From IMG/VR virus record IMGVR_UViG_3300013114_000244, positions 1 through 40,517 of that record: DNA of 40,517 bases. One strand, written 5' to 3'. This stretch comes from a virus. The notes beneath the pieces were generated by a model. It did not search any database, was not told the origin of the DNA, and saw only the letters and a list, made by a program, of their open reading frames with translations. Positions 1-8,236 of the stretch are shown here, piece by piece (the first letter of the stretch is position 1; every line of letters starts with the position of its first letter). The position numbers were made by a program, and so were the translations under genes.

Positions 1-204
1 TCGTTGGCAAATACATCCAACCAATTTTGTGTACAAATTACGCTAGATGACTCAACTGTGGCTTATGTAGAGAAATTCTACAATAACACAGTTCACTATG
101 TTACGGCGGCAGGCGCGGCTGGAACAGTTCCTTACACATTAGGAACTGATATCTCTGGCTCAATTGCGGCAGGTAAAGGTAATATAGACATAGTATCTGA
201 GTAA
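1..204 (+). CDS. 3' end of a structural protein (partial)
   Basis: The frame is open from the first base of the window to a TAA at 202-204, so only the C-terminal 67 residues are seen and the true start lies upstream. The fragment is rich in Thr, Ala and Gly (for example TAAGAAGTVPYTLGTDISG) and lacks charged helical segments, as in phage beta-rich virion proteins. It is followed by a strong intrinsic terminator and a late promoter leading into fibre genes, so it probably ends a virion-protein transcription unit. I recognise no specific family. Two Ala-Ala pairs are both encoded GCG-GCN, as elsewhere in the window. Confidence 0.6.
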   Translation, partial: SLANTSNQFCVQITLDDSTVAYVEKFYNNTVHYVTAAGAAGTVPYTLGTDISGSIAAGKGNIDIVSE

Positions 205-235
205 TAGTCACTAGACACGTGCTTATAAGAATATT

Positions 236-262
236 GGGGGAGTTTAGGCTCCCCCTTTCTTT
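236..262 (+). terminator. Intrinsic terminator
   Basis: A perfect 7-bp stem GGGGGAG / CTCCCCC (236-242 with 249-255) closes a 6-nt loop and is followed by a T-rich stretch TTTCTTT. It ends the unit whose last gene stops at 204. A late promoter octamer begins 2 nt further on. Confidence 0.85.
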
Positions 263-263
263 A

Positions 264-271
264 TATAAATA
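264..271 (+). promoter_or_regulatory. T4-type late promoter (TATAAATA)
   Basis: An exact match to the T4 late octamer TATAAATA. Only 8 nt separate it from the ATG at 280. In T4 the start point lies about 6 nt past the octamer, so the predicted mRNA has a leader of 2-3 nt and no room for a ribosome-binding site. Confidence 0.8.
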
Positions 272-279
272 ATACTAAC

Positions 280-993
280 ATGGCAAAAACTTTACGTACA
301 TCAGGTGATTACACCATTAAAACTGGCACAGGTGCTAGTGGGTCAAATTACGTTAATCTTGACTCAAGTAATACAAGAGTTATGGGTAATTTAATTGTTG
401 ATGGTACACGAACTGAATTGAATACATCAACTTTAAGCGTTGAAGATTCCTCATTACTTTTAAACAGAAATGCCTCAGGTGCTGATATTGACTCTGGTGT
501 AATGATAGAGCGAGATGGTTCTAATAATGCGGCATTCTACTGGAACGAAGGTGATGATACTTGGAGAGCAGTTACAACTTCGTCAGGACCAACAGCAACA
601 GCAATTGCCGATACAGCATTAGCAAAAATTCAGGTGGCGGAACCAGCGGCAAATTCAGATGCGGCTACAAAAAATTATGTAGATACCACAGCTAGTGGAG
701 CCATATTATCAGGTTCAACAAACAATCAGGTTACAACTGTAACAGGTGCGAATGCTATAACTGGTGAAGCAAATTTAACATTTGACGGAACAACTTTAGG
801 GGTAACAGGTGTTATTGATGCTGATTATGTAAGAATTTTTGATAATGAAATTACAACAAATGCCACAGATGCCAATTTAGAAATTTCAGCTAATGGCTCT
901 GGAAATGTGGTAATTAATGGCATCAATTTTTTGACATCTGGAGAAATGATAAGTAAGAGTAAGGCTACGGCATTAGCGATAGCATTAGGATAA
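280..993 (+). CDS. Tail-fibre-like modular structural protein
   Basis: A 237-residue, Thr/Ser/Asn-rich protein expected to form part of a fibre or adhesin on the virion. Residues ~35-60 carry the module NLIVDGTRTELNTSTLSVED, which recurs almost identically in the gene at 9965, and then GVMIERDGSNNAAFYWNE, a module also seen in the genes at 3281 and 8237. The stretch EPAANSDAATKNYVD (~residues 123-137) is the usual 'coordinate, then ..KKYVD' linker of marine T4-like fibre proteins. It is the first gene after a terminator plus late promoter and heads a run of genes to 2347. Exact position in the fibre is unknown. Confidence 0.7.
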   Translation: MAKTLRTSGDYTIKTGTGASGSNYVNLDSSNTRVMGNLIVDGTRTELNTSTLSVEDSSLLLNRNASGADIDSGVMIERDGSNNAAFYWNEGDDTWRAVTTSSGPTATAIADTALAKIQVAEPAANSDAATKNYVDTTASGAILSGSTNNQVTTVTGANAITGEANLTFDGTTLGVTGVIDADYVRIFDNEITTNATDANLEISANGSGNVVINGINFLTSGEMISKSKATALAIALG

Positions 994-998
994 AAAGT

Positions 999-1316
999 AT
1001 GGCAATAACAAATTTTCAAGTAGGAACCAGCGTTACAGCGGCTTTCACTGCTTCGGCGGCAGGAGGAACTGCGATTACAGTAATTTATATTACTAATAAA
1101 ACTGACGGTGACGGAACAGTAGACGTTTACGTTACTCCAACTGGTGTATCAGCTACTGCAAATCATTTAGTATATTCACAATTAACTATTAAAGCTAGAG
1201 ACACTTACATACTTGATACAGAAAAAATGATTTTAGAAAATGGTGCAAAAATTTGGATTGCGGCACCAGATTCGGCGGCACAATTCAACGCAACAATCTC
1301 AACTATAGAGTTATAA
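999..1316 (+). CDS. Small beta-rich virion protein, unknown
   Basis: 105 residues beginning at ATG 999, 5 nt after the preceding stop. The sequence alternates hydrophobic and small polar residues (TAITVIYITNKTDGDGTVDVYV), suggesting a small beta-sandwich, and has no transmembrane segment or signal peptide. It lies in tight tandem between two fibre-type genes, so a role as a fibre accessory or tip protein is inferred from position only. I recognise no specific family. Confidence 0.6.
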   Translation: MAITNFQVGTSVTAAFTASAAGGTAITVIYITNKTDGDGTVDVYVTPTGVSATANHLVYSQLTIKARDTYILDTEKMILENGAKIWIAAPDSAAQFNATISTIEL

Positions 1317-1320
1317 TACC

Positions 1321-1788
1321 ATGGGTAGGTTTGCTAAAAATCCAGTAATAGGCGACAATGCTGTTGGAGTTACTATTCCAAATGTAACAACTACACAAAG
1401 ACCTGCAGGTGTTAATGGACAATTAGTTTACAACACAACAACATCAACATATCAATCTTATATTGGTTCAGCATGGTACAATATGTCAACTGCGGCTGGC
1501 GAAAAAACAATTACAATAGATAAATTTCAAGGTGACGGAACAACTGTAACTTTTGGTGCAGGAGCAGGTAATACATTAGACGGATCTACTGGAGCAAGTT
1601 TTACTCAAACTGTAAATAATGCAACAGATATTGTGGTTTTTGTTGGAGGTGTTTATCAAGTACCGACAACAAACTATACAGTATCAGGACAACAAATAAC
1701 TTTTGGTTCTGCTCCACCGGCAAACGATGGTGCAACAAATGGTCATATAATTTCTATTATCCACGGATTACACAAATTAGGCGAGTAA
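1321..1788 (+). CDS. Short fibre-module protein
   Basis: 155 residues made of two modules found in other proteins of this island. Residues ~22-55 are a TTTQRPAGVNGQLVYNTTTS..W unit, also present in the genes at 6232, 8237 and 11128. Residues ~65-150 are a GDGTTVTF...VFVGGVYQVPTTNYTVSGQQITFGSAPP unit matching the C-termini of the genes at 6232 and 8237. This is effectively a fibre C-terminal half encoded as an independent gene. It precedes a methyltransferase gene by one base and shares its transcript. Confidence 0.65.
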   Translation: MGRFAKNPVIGDNAVGVTIPNVTTTQRPAGVNGQLVYNTTTSTYQSYIGSAWYNMSTAAGEKTITIDKFQGDGTTVTFGAGAGNTLDGSTGASFTQTVNNATDIVVFVGGVYQVPTTNYTVSGQQITFGSAPPANDGATNGHIISIIHGLHKLGE

Positions 1789-1789
1789 T

Positions 1790-2347
1790 ATGCCTACATT
1801 TCCTAACGGGCATTTCAATTGGCTTTGGCCTTACGTATCAACACAAACATTAAGAACTGCAATAGACATAGGCGGCCACTTAGGAAACTGGACATTAAAT
1901 TGGCACCATAGAGTAAAAAAAATTGAAATATTTGAACCTAATCCCGATGTACTACCTAAACTCAAAAAAAATACTAATACATTAAAAAATTGCACTGTAC
2001 ATGAAGTTGCTTTAGGTGATACTCCTGGAAAAGTTTCTATGCAATATGAAACTCATCTAGGCACCTACCATATAAAAGATCATAATGGTTCTATTAATTT
2101 ACAAACACTTGACAGTTATAATTTTCAAAACGTAGATATTATAAAAATAGATGTTGAAGGATTTGAAGTACCTGTGTTGGAAGGTGCAAAAGAAACAATT
2201 CTTTCTAACAAACCATGGATACAGATTGAAGCAAATCATACTGGAGAACGTTACGGTAGACCTAAAAAGAAAATACTTGAAAAGTTAACGGAATTTGGAA
2301 TGAAACGAATTGCTAAAGAGTGGCCTGATCAAATTTGGAAATTTTAA
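1790..2347 (+). CDS. FkbM-family SAM-dependent methyltransferase
   Basis: A 185-residue Rossmann methyltransferase. The SAM-binding loop AIDIGGHLGNWT is at ~residues 24-35, followed by an acidic strand end (IEIFEPNPDVLPKL) that would bind the ribose. The FkbM hallmark IIKIDVEGFEVPVLEGA is at ~115-131. FkbM enzymes usually O-methylate sugars or small molecules, and the substrate here is unknown. The start is one base after the upstream fibre gene's stop, so it is co-transcribed with fibre genes and would be expressed late. It meets the minus-strand fibre gene tail to tail, 3 nt apart. Possible roles are methylation of glycans on the virion or on the host surface (inference). The protein is shorter than many FkbM enzymes but the core is complete. 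Confidence 0.8.
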   Translation: MPTFPNGHFNWLWPYVSTQTLRTAIDIGGHLGNWTLNWHHRVKKIEIFEPNPDVLPKLKKNTNTLKNCTVHEVALGDTPGKVSMQYETHLGTYHIKDHNGSINLQTLDSYNFQNVDIIKIDVEGFEVPVLEGAKETILSNKPWIQIEANHTGERYGRPKKKILEKLTEFGMKRIAKEWPDQIWKF

Positions 2348-2350
2348 ATT

Positions 2351-3217
2351 TTATTGAATAATTCCAAAAGGACGCCAGTTACCTGGTTTTCCACCATTAA
2401 CACATACCCAACCAACTGGTTTATTAATTGAGGGCTTTTCATTCCACACAATTGATCCTGTGTTCCAACGACCTTCGCGAGGATGTTTCTCTCCTGCGGC
2501 AAATGTTCTTTCAGCAAATTTAATATTGCCATCAACTTCTAATGCTTCTCCTGGATATTTGACACCAACACCAAGTTGACCATACACAGATAATTTAACA
2601 GGCTTACCTGTTTCTGATCCAACTACTACATCACCATTAGCACGACAAGTTAATCTTGGCGTAAAATCTGTACCAATAGCAAATGCAACGTGAGTATGTG
2701 TTCCAACAAATGCATTCGCTTCTTGCATAGTTGTAAGAATTTCATAACCACCTGAATTTACTGAAAAGTCTGCCGATGGTGCAGTTGTGTTTACTCCTAC
2801 TCTTCCATCTGCAACATATAAAACATTTCTTACTTGTAAATTTTTAAGTATACCTAACTCTTGCAAATAACTTTTTCTAACAGATTTTCCTAACGATTCT
2901 TTCCAAATTACTTCATTATGATTAACCATAATTGCATCTTGTACATTTAATTTTGGAACTGATGCTTGTACATATTGTAAATTTTCTACCTTTACTGTAC
3001 CTTTAATGTGTAAATCTTTTGCAACTTCAACATAGTCGTCTTTAACTATAATTTGTGTTTCATTTGATTCATCTTTAATACCTGTTGATGTAAAGTTTGT
3101 AATTGTTCCCCCATCAATAACATCACCTGATACAGAATTTTTTTTGAAATCAACTTGTGATACTCTTACCGTAGATTCAGAAACTTTTTCAATTTTATTA
3201 AGGGGTAATAGTGTCAT
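2351..3217 (-). CDS. Tail-fibre-like protein, minus strand
   Basis: 288 residues. The N-terminus (MTLLPLNKIEKVSESTVRV) differs from the MAIGRI-type N-termini of the neighbours. The middle holds the fibre signature VADGRVGVNTTAPSADFSV (~residues 136-154), and the C-terminus holds a compact domain rich in Gly, Trp and Pro (GSIVWNEKPSINKPVGWVCVNGG). It is the only fibre-type gene read leftwards in the island and has its own late-type promoter 8 nt before the ATG. Inversion relative to its paralogues suggests it moved as a cassette. It may be an alternative receptor-binding protein, which is inference. Confidence 0.7.
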   Translation of the reverse strand: MTLLPLNKIEKVSESTVRVSQVDFKKNSVSGDVIDGGTITNFTSTGIKDESNETQIIVKDDYVEVAKDLHIKGTVKVENLQYVQASVPKLNVQDAIMVNHNEVIWKESLGKSVRKSYLQELGILKNLQVRNVLYVADGRVGVNTTAPSADFSVNSGGYEILTTMQEANAFVGTHTHVAFAIGTDFTPRLTCRANGDVVVGSETGKPVKLSVYGQLGVGVKYPGEALEVDGNIKFAERTFAAGEKHPREGRWNTGSIVWNEKPSINKPVGWVCVNGGKPGNWRPFGIIQ

Positions 3218-3225
3218 ATAATGAT

Positions 3226-3233
3226 TATTTAGT
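3226..3233 (-). promoter_or_regulatory. Late promoter variant (ACTAAATA)
   Basis: Read on the minus strand this is ACTAAATA, followed by 8 nt and the ATG of the leftward fibre gene (3217). The spacing equals that of the exact TATAAATA at 264, supporting a genuine, near-leaderless late promoter. Confidence 0.6.
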
Positions 3234-3259
3234 GCGGGTTATCTACCGTACGAATAATT

Positions 3260-3267
3260 GGTAAATA
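3260..3267 (+). promoter_or_regulatory. Late promoter variant (GGTAAATA)
   Basis: GGTAAATA lies 13 nt before ATG 3281. Together with the leftward octamer at 3226-3233 it forms a divergent late promoter pair in a 63-nt gap. No Shine-Dalgarno is visible in the short leader. Confidence 0.5.
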
Positions 3268-3280
3268 TTGATGTAGTATT

Positions 3281-6232
3281 ATGGCAATAACAAAGATAGC
3301 AGGAGAATTATTAGAATCTAATCTAATCCGTTCTACGGATCTAACATTTAATACAGATTTATTAGTGGTAGATGTAGCTAACGGTAGGATTGGTATAGGT
3401 ACGGCTAGTCCTGGTAATTTTAAATTAGACGTTACTGGTAATGCTAGAATCACAGGTGACCTTACAGTTGAAGGTACAACAACCACAGTAGACTCACAAA
3501 ATTTATCTATAGAAGACAACATGATTGTCTTAAACAGTTCAGGATCAATAGGACATAATTCAGGAGTAATGATTAACAGAGGTGGAGCAGGCAATAATGC
3601 AGTAATGTATTGGGATGAATCTATAGACAAATTTAAATTTGGAACAACAACAGCTGATGGTTCTACAACAGACGATTTTGCATCAGCACTAGCAAAATTA
3701 CAAATTGGTGAACCAGCGGCAGATTCAGATGCATCAACTAAAAAATATGTAGATGATTCAATTACAACAGTAAGTTCATCTATACCATCATCGGGTGGAG
3801 CTTTAACTTTAGGCCTACCAACAGATTCAAGTTTTGGTGATGGCTCATTTACACTTAACAATGCTGGTACAGTTGTAGATGCAATTGATGATTTAAATGA
3901 AGTAACAGAAAATATTAGATTAAATTATTATGTAAAAAGTGTAACGTTTACAGCAGATACAACAGCGGCTGGTTCAGGTACAACAATAACATTAACAATT
4001 TCAACAGTAGGTGGAGGTGCAGACAGATATACAATTACTTGGGGTGACGGAAATACAACAACAGGTACATCTGATTCAACACCATCTCACACTTATACAG
4101 CAACTGGTACCATGTCGGTTACTGTAAAAGCATATGCCAACGGTGCAGTAACAGATTCATCAGGATCACACGCATCATCTACAAGATCAAATTATATTAC
4201 AATTTACACAGCAACACCTGTTGTAGATTTTGAATTATATGATGTTAGTTCAGGTGGTTCAGCATTAACCGGAAACAATTTATGGGTAGTTGAAGGACAA
4301 ACAAGATACATGAAAAATTTAACAACAAATACTTTAGCAGGTGCGGCCACAGTAGCATACGATATGACATGGGGTGACGGTACTGCAGATGAAACTATTG
4401 GAGACGGTGCAGTTGCAGGTGGATCGCAAGAAGATAGTGGAACATATCTATCACATACTTGGGGAGCAGGTACACATAGCAGTACAGGACAAGACACATT
4501 AATATTAGAATTAGATACACACAGTACAGCCAATCCAGCAGATATTCCAGCAACAGAAACAAAATCTAACTTTTTAAAAGTTTATGATGACGCTCCTTCG
4601 GCGCCAAATCATTTAGGTTCAAAAACAATAGCCATGAACGCAACAACAGGAACAAGTCCAAAACTTTGTTCTGGATTTAGTGAAAACGTATCAGGCTCTC
4701 CAACTTATTCAGCAGGAGATTCTGTTAACAGAATTACAACAGTTGATCCTGTTAGAACTGCATCACAATCAACTTATTGTTACAATGCCGCGGCCGGCAC
4801 ATTAACAGCATACGTAAACGGAAGTGCTGATGGAGCCATTTCATTAGGTGCTGGTGACCAAAGTGGTACAGCAACAAGTTTAACAATAGAATCAGAAAGT
4901 GATTATAATTTATTAGATGCAACAGGAGCCGCTACTTCTTTTGCAACAAGCATTTATTATCCAAATCTTTATAGTGGATTTAAAGCTATTGTTAGTAAAG
5001 CAACAAGCGGAATTAGTACAGGTGTAAACAGTTTTCAATTACAACACACATTAGGTAATACAAACGTTTTAGAATTTGTAAAAGATAATGTAACTGCAAC
5101 ACCTACTTCATCAATTGGAACCGTTTCACAAAGTGCGGCAGGAAATTTAAAATATGTTTCTGGAATCCCATATTACAATGATGGTTCACCTAGTTTATCG
5201 GTAGCAGGATCAACAATTACAAACTTTACAGGACAATGTTATCAAGACACATCGTCACCAGTTGAAATAGATCCAGGTACTAACTTAGAAAGTACATCTG
5301 GACACGTTATTGCCAATTTAGATTTTACATATGCAACTATTGGTGACGGTTCAACTACTGTTCCAGCAGTAAATCTTGGAGTAGGTAGTGCATACACACT
5401 TGCCACTCTTACAGTACCTCTTTTAAGTACTCAAAGACGTTCAATTCAACAAATTAAAATGAGAGCAAAGAACTGTAATGGAAATGGTTCTTATTCAGAA
5501 AGTTCAACAAAAATTCAAATGTATAGCAATACCCGTTTAGCACTAGACAACGAAAGTGCTGAAGGTTCACAAGCGGGAGTTATAGCAGTATCAGATTCTT
5601 TAGGGGCAACGTTTGATGACGATGCCGTTAGAATTGCAGGGTTCGGTGCCTTGTCAAGTGACAATCCATCACTATTTGATTCATCTAATGCCAATTACTA
5701 CACAGATTCAGCATGGTCTGGAGCGGTTACTGTGGCGGGCACCAACGAAGCAATATCAAGATTTGGAACAATTAAACACTTTACAACAGATTTAAGTAGT
5801 GGTTATCTTCCAGCCGGACCGGACTTAAATACCGGCAGGTCAGGAGCTCAGTATTATACTTTTGCATTTAGACGAGCAACAGTTTCACAATTTTCAATTA
5901 CAATGTCAGGCAAAGTATCTGGTATGTGGATTAATCTTCCAGGTGCTTCAACTGACACAACAGCATCTCCAACTAATGGTTGGTTAGATTGTTCAACACA
6001 ATACAATGGTTCTGGAGTTCCAGGAACAGGTGTAGGAGGAAACGGAAGTGCTGGAGTGGCAAAAACAGGTGGCGATAGAGTAGTTGATAATACAACTTAT
6101 TCATCAGAACAATTTACATTTACACTTGGTACAGAAAGTATGTCTAATTCAACAGGTAACAATTGTTTAGTAAGAATTTTATTAAATTCTGGCGATAGCA
6201 TAACAGCATTGTCAGTAGGAGTAGCAGAATAA
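3281..6232 (+). CDS. Large tail-fibre/adhesin with PKD-like domains
   Basis: 983 residues. Residues 1-50 are the shared attachment-type module (MAITKIAGELLESNLIRS... NGRIGIGTASP). Residues ~60-100 hold the VDSQNLSIEDNMIVLN and GVMINRGGAGNNAVMYWDE modules, and ~145-160 the EPAADSDASTKKYVDD linker. Two PKD-like repeats follow, with the typical ITWGDGNTT...SHTYTATG (~residue 250) and MTWGDGTAD...LSHTWGAG (~361) motifs. The rest is low-complexity beta-rich sequence with scattered Cys. PKD domains commonly mediate protein or polysaccharide contacts on surfaces. The stop overlaps the next start (TAATG), so the two genes are translationally coupled. Probably a long fibre or side-fibre subunit. Confidence 0.75.
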   Translation: MAITKIAGELLESNLIRSTDLTFNTDLLVVDVANGRIGIGTASPGNFKLDVTGNARITGDLTVEGTTTTVDSQNLSIEDNMIVLNSSGSIGHNSGVMINRGGAGNNAVMYWDESIDKFKFGTTTADGSTTDDFASALAKLQIGEPAADSDASTKKYVDDSITTVSSSIPSSGGALTLGLPTDSSFGDGSFTLNNAGTVVDAIDDLNEVTENIRLNYYVKSVTFTADTTAAGSGTTITLTISTVGGGADRYTITWGDGNTTTGTSDSTPSHTYTATGTMSVTVKAYANGAVTDSSGSHASSTRSNYITIYTATPVVDFELYDVSSGGSALTGNNLWVVEGQTRYMKNLTTNTLAGAATVAYDMTWGDGTADETIGDGAVAGGSQEDSGTYLSHTWGAGTHSSTGQDTLILELDTHSTANPADIPATETKSNFLKVYDDAPSAPNHLGSKTIAMNATTGTSPKLCSGFSENVSGSPTYSAGDSVNRITTVDPVRTASQSTYCYNAAAGTLTAYVNGSADGAISLGAGDQSGTATSLTIESESDYNLLDATGAATSFATSIYYPNLYSGFKAIVSKATSGISTGVNSFQLQHTLGNTNVLEFVKDNVTATPTSSIGTVSQSAAGNLKYVSGIPYYNDGSPSLSVAGSTITNFTGQCYQDTSSPVEIDPGTNLESTSGHVIANLDFTYATIGDGSTTVPAVNLGVGSAYTLATLTVPLLSTQRRSIQQIKMRAKNCNGNGSYSESSTKIQMYSNTRLALDNESAEGSQAGVIAVSDSLGATFDDDAVRIAGFGALSSDNPSLFDSSNANYYTDSAWSGAVTVAGTNEAISRFGTIKHFTTDLSSGYLPAGPDLNTGRSGAQYYTFAFRRATVSQFSITMSGKVSGMWINLPGASTDTTASPTNGWLDCSTQYNGSGVPGTGVGGNGSAGVAKTGGDRVVDNTTYSSEQFTFTLGTESMSNSTGNNCLVRILLNSGDSITALSVGVAE

Positions 6233-7260
6233 TGGCAATAACAGACGCAAAAAAAGTAGATTATCTTTGGAAGAAATTAGGTTATGGTACAACTAAAACT
6301 GACACCAATGCTAATAAGGCGGCACCTAATGAAGCCATTGCATCTCCATTATTATTAAGAGGTGATAAAGTTTGGAACCAAGCAAACGGAATTCCAACAA
6401 CAATGCCAGGATCAAGTGCAGATGTTGTAACAGTTTATCCTACAGGTACTCCAACTGAAGCAACAGAAGATAATACAGCAACAGCAAGTAGATCATGGAA
6501 AACAAATTTAACAGATTGGATTCCACCAGAATTTGGTGCAACATATGGAGTTATAGTTTATATTCACACATCATCTGATGCGGGTAATGCCGCTTCGGGT
6601 GGAACTAGAGTATTTGCCGCAGGTTCAGGTAACAATGATGAATTCTTTTTTGATTATCAATCTGGTGTATTGCACTTTATCGGTACTAACTTACCTAACG
6701 GTGTTTCGTTTTCAGGCAAATCAGTTTATGTTTCTGGTGCAAGATATACAGGAACAATTGGTGTTGCAAGTTTAAAAGCAGATACAGGTAATTTTACACT
6801 TTCAGGATCTACAATAAACCAAGATGTTACAAATGCTGATTTTACATTAGGTACATCAGGTACAGGAAAATATCTATTCAGCTCTGATACTGGTATTGTT
6901 TTACCTACAGGTACTACTGCACAACGTCCAACAGCTGAACAAGGTGTAATGAGATTCAATACTACAACTGGAAAATATGAAGTATCTCAAGATGGTTCTA
7001 CTTGGACAAATTTAAAAACAGATCAAACTGAACAAGATATTACAAAAGATGTAATAACTGGCGATGGCTCAACTACTAGTTTCGCAACAATGACTAAATC
7101 GCCTGCAGATGCTAAAAATATTATTGTCTATATGGATGGTGTAATGCAAGAAGCCACACAAAATTATACTATAAGTGGTAACACTCTTACATTTGGTGAA
7201 GCACCACACGCCTCAGCACGAATAGTTGTAATGCATGGATTTGCAGAAGAACCTGTTTAA
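6232..7260 (+). CDS. Tail-fibre-like protein, coupled to upstream fibre
   Basis: 342 residues. The N-terminal third (MAITDAKKVDYLWKKLGYGTTKTD) is distinct: YLWKKLGYG is unlike the other fibres and may be a trimer-joining or attachment segment. Residues ~220-255 are the LPTGTTAQRPTAEQGVMRFNTTTGKYE module. Residues ~270-340 are the GDGSTTSFATM...IIVYMDGVMQEATQNYTISGN module shared with the genes at 1321 and 8237. The start codon shares a base with the upstream stop (TAATG). Its stop overlaps that of the convergent minus-strand gene by 4 nt. Virion fibre role inferred from modules and context. Confidence 0.7.
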   Translation: MAITDAKKVDYLWKKLGYGTTKTDTNANKAAPNEAIASPLLLRGDKVWNQANGIPTTMPGSSADVVTVYPTGTPTEATEDNTATASRSWKTNLTDWIPPEFGATYGVIVYIHTSSDAGNAASGGTRVFAAGSGNNDEFFFDYQSGVLHFIGTNLPNGVSFSGKSVYVSGARYTGTIGVASLKADTGNFTLSGSTINQDVTNADFTLGTSGTGKYLFSSDTGIVLPTGTTAQRPTAEQGVMRFNTTTGKYEVSQDGSTWTNLKTDQTEQDITKDVITGDGSTTSFATMTKSPADAKNIIVYMDGVMQEATQNYTISGNTLTFGEAPHASARIVVMHGFAEEPV

Positions 7261-7619
7261 TCTATTGTAACACCAGTTGATGTATAAACAACATTAAAAT
7301 TTTGTAATTGTCCAGTAATAATATTCATTATATCTAATTCTGCAACAATTTCCCACTCAAATTCGGGTTGCCTTATAATAAAATCATAAACATCTTGACC
7401 TGATTCAAACCAAAGTCTAATACCTGTCATTGAATGATTATTATCAATATAAAAAGATTTACGACAAACAATTTTTAATACGTTCGAAACTTTTTCTCTA
7501 AAACGATTCATTTGTTCTACAAGATCTGGACGTTCTGTTAACGTTTCTACTGAACGATTACGACATATAGCCGGCCATCTTAATTTTAAACTATATTTGT
7601 AAAATTTATTTTCTGGCAT
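7257..7619 (-). CDS. Unknown protein, second gene of a minus-strand pair
   Basis: 120 residues from ATG at 7619. A TTG one codon upstream is the only longer option and is unlikely. The composition is unlike the surrounding fibre genes: charged, with Trp, Phe and Cys (LKLRWPAICRNR, RLWFESGQDVYDFIIRQPEFEWE), and it looks like a small globular alpha/beta protein. It overlaps the end of the upstream gene (7606-8142) by 14 nt, so the two are translationally coupled and probably act together. I recognise no family. Confidence 0.6.
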   Translation of the reverse strand: MPENKFYKYSLKLRWPAICRNRSVETLTERPDLVEQMNRFREKVSNVLKIVCRKSFYIDNNHSMTGIRLWFESGQDVYDFIIRQPEFEWEIVAELDIMNIITGQLQNFNVVYTSTGVTID

Positions 7620-8142
7620 CAATTACTTCCTGATATTTTATATACGTATCACAAAAACAATTGTCTAACTCATCTAATTTCTTTATACGTGGACTACAAA
7701 TATTTGCAAATCTTATGTCTGGATTGGATATTATAATACTTTTTAATCTTGTAAGTTCTATTGGATTATTCAAATCATAACCTAATAAAAATATAACTTT
7801 TGGTTTAAGATATACTGCTAACATTAATGATAAGCATTGTGGAGTACAATTATTGGGATTAATTTCTAATGTTTTTATACCAGGAAACTCGGGTAAACAA
7901 GTTACTTCATTAAAAAATATATATTTCTTAAACAGCTCTTCTGGAACAAGTATGTTAGTACCTTGAAAATTAGCCGAATTTAACATATCTTGTAAAATTG
8001 TCTCTGAATTACAGGTTGCATATGCAAAATTAATACTTTTATTACTATTAGCTGATGCTATTACAGGGCCTATATGCATGGATTCATGCAAATCAAAGCC
8101 AATTGGCAGATTTCCAACGATTGTTACGTAATTATTTTTCAT
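7606..8142 (-). CDS. Unknown Rossmann-like protein
   Basis: 178 residues. It opens with a strand-loop (YVTIVGNLPIGFDLH), contains a hydrophobic central strand followed by a Gly-Asp turn (PKVIFLLGYDLNN, ~residues 113-125), and ends with charged helices, a pattern resembling Rossmann-like folds of glycan-related phage and bacterial enzymes. Six Cys residues are present. No catalytic signature is clear enough to name a reaction. It heads a two-gene leftward unit inserted between rightward fibre units. A late-type octamer lies 10 nt upstream, and a TATAAT with a weak -35 lies further upstream (8167-8172), so timing is uncertain. Confidence 0.6.
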   Translation of the reverse strand: MKNNYVTIVGNLPIGFDLHESMHIGPVIASANSNKSINFAYATCNSETILQDMLNSANFQGTNILVPEELFKKYIFFNEVTCLPEFPGIKTLEINPNNCTPQCLSLMLAVYLKPKVIFLLGYDLNNPIELTRLKSIIISNPDIRFANICSPRIKKLDELDNCFCDTYIKYQEVIDARK

Positions 8143-8152
8143 TATGTTAAGG

Positions 8153-8160
8153 TATTTAAC
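8153..8160 (-). promoter_or_regulatory. Late promoter variant (GTTAAATA)
   Basis: Minus-strand GTTAAATA, 10 nt before the ATG at 8142. A TATAAT on the same strand at 8167-8172 offers an alternative host-type -10, with only a poor TTGATA -35 at 15 bp. Confidence 0.45.
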
Positions 8161-8181
8161 GACACGATTATAGACAAATCA

Positions 8182-8189
8182 AATAAATA
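8182..8189 (+). promoter_or_regulatory. Late promoter variant (AATAAATA) with leader
   Basis: AATAAATA lies 47 nt before ATG 8237. The leader ends with AAGGGG (8223-8228), a good Shine-Dalgarno 8 nt from the start, so this gene belongs to the class of late genes with conventional leaders. Confidence 0.65.
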
Positions 8190-8236
8190 TCAATAGTTTT
8201 GCAAAAACAATTATCGATAATTAAGGGGAAAACAAC

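Noticed and set aside
3229-3861. 210-codon minus-strand open frame opposite the 3281 fibre
   Set aside because: It is antisense to a clear fibre module, rich in Val, Pro and Ser from the complement of Thr/Gly/Asp codons, and has no own promoter or start context.
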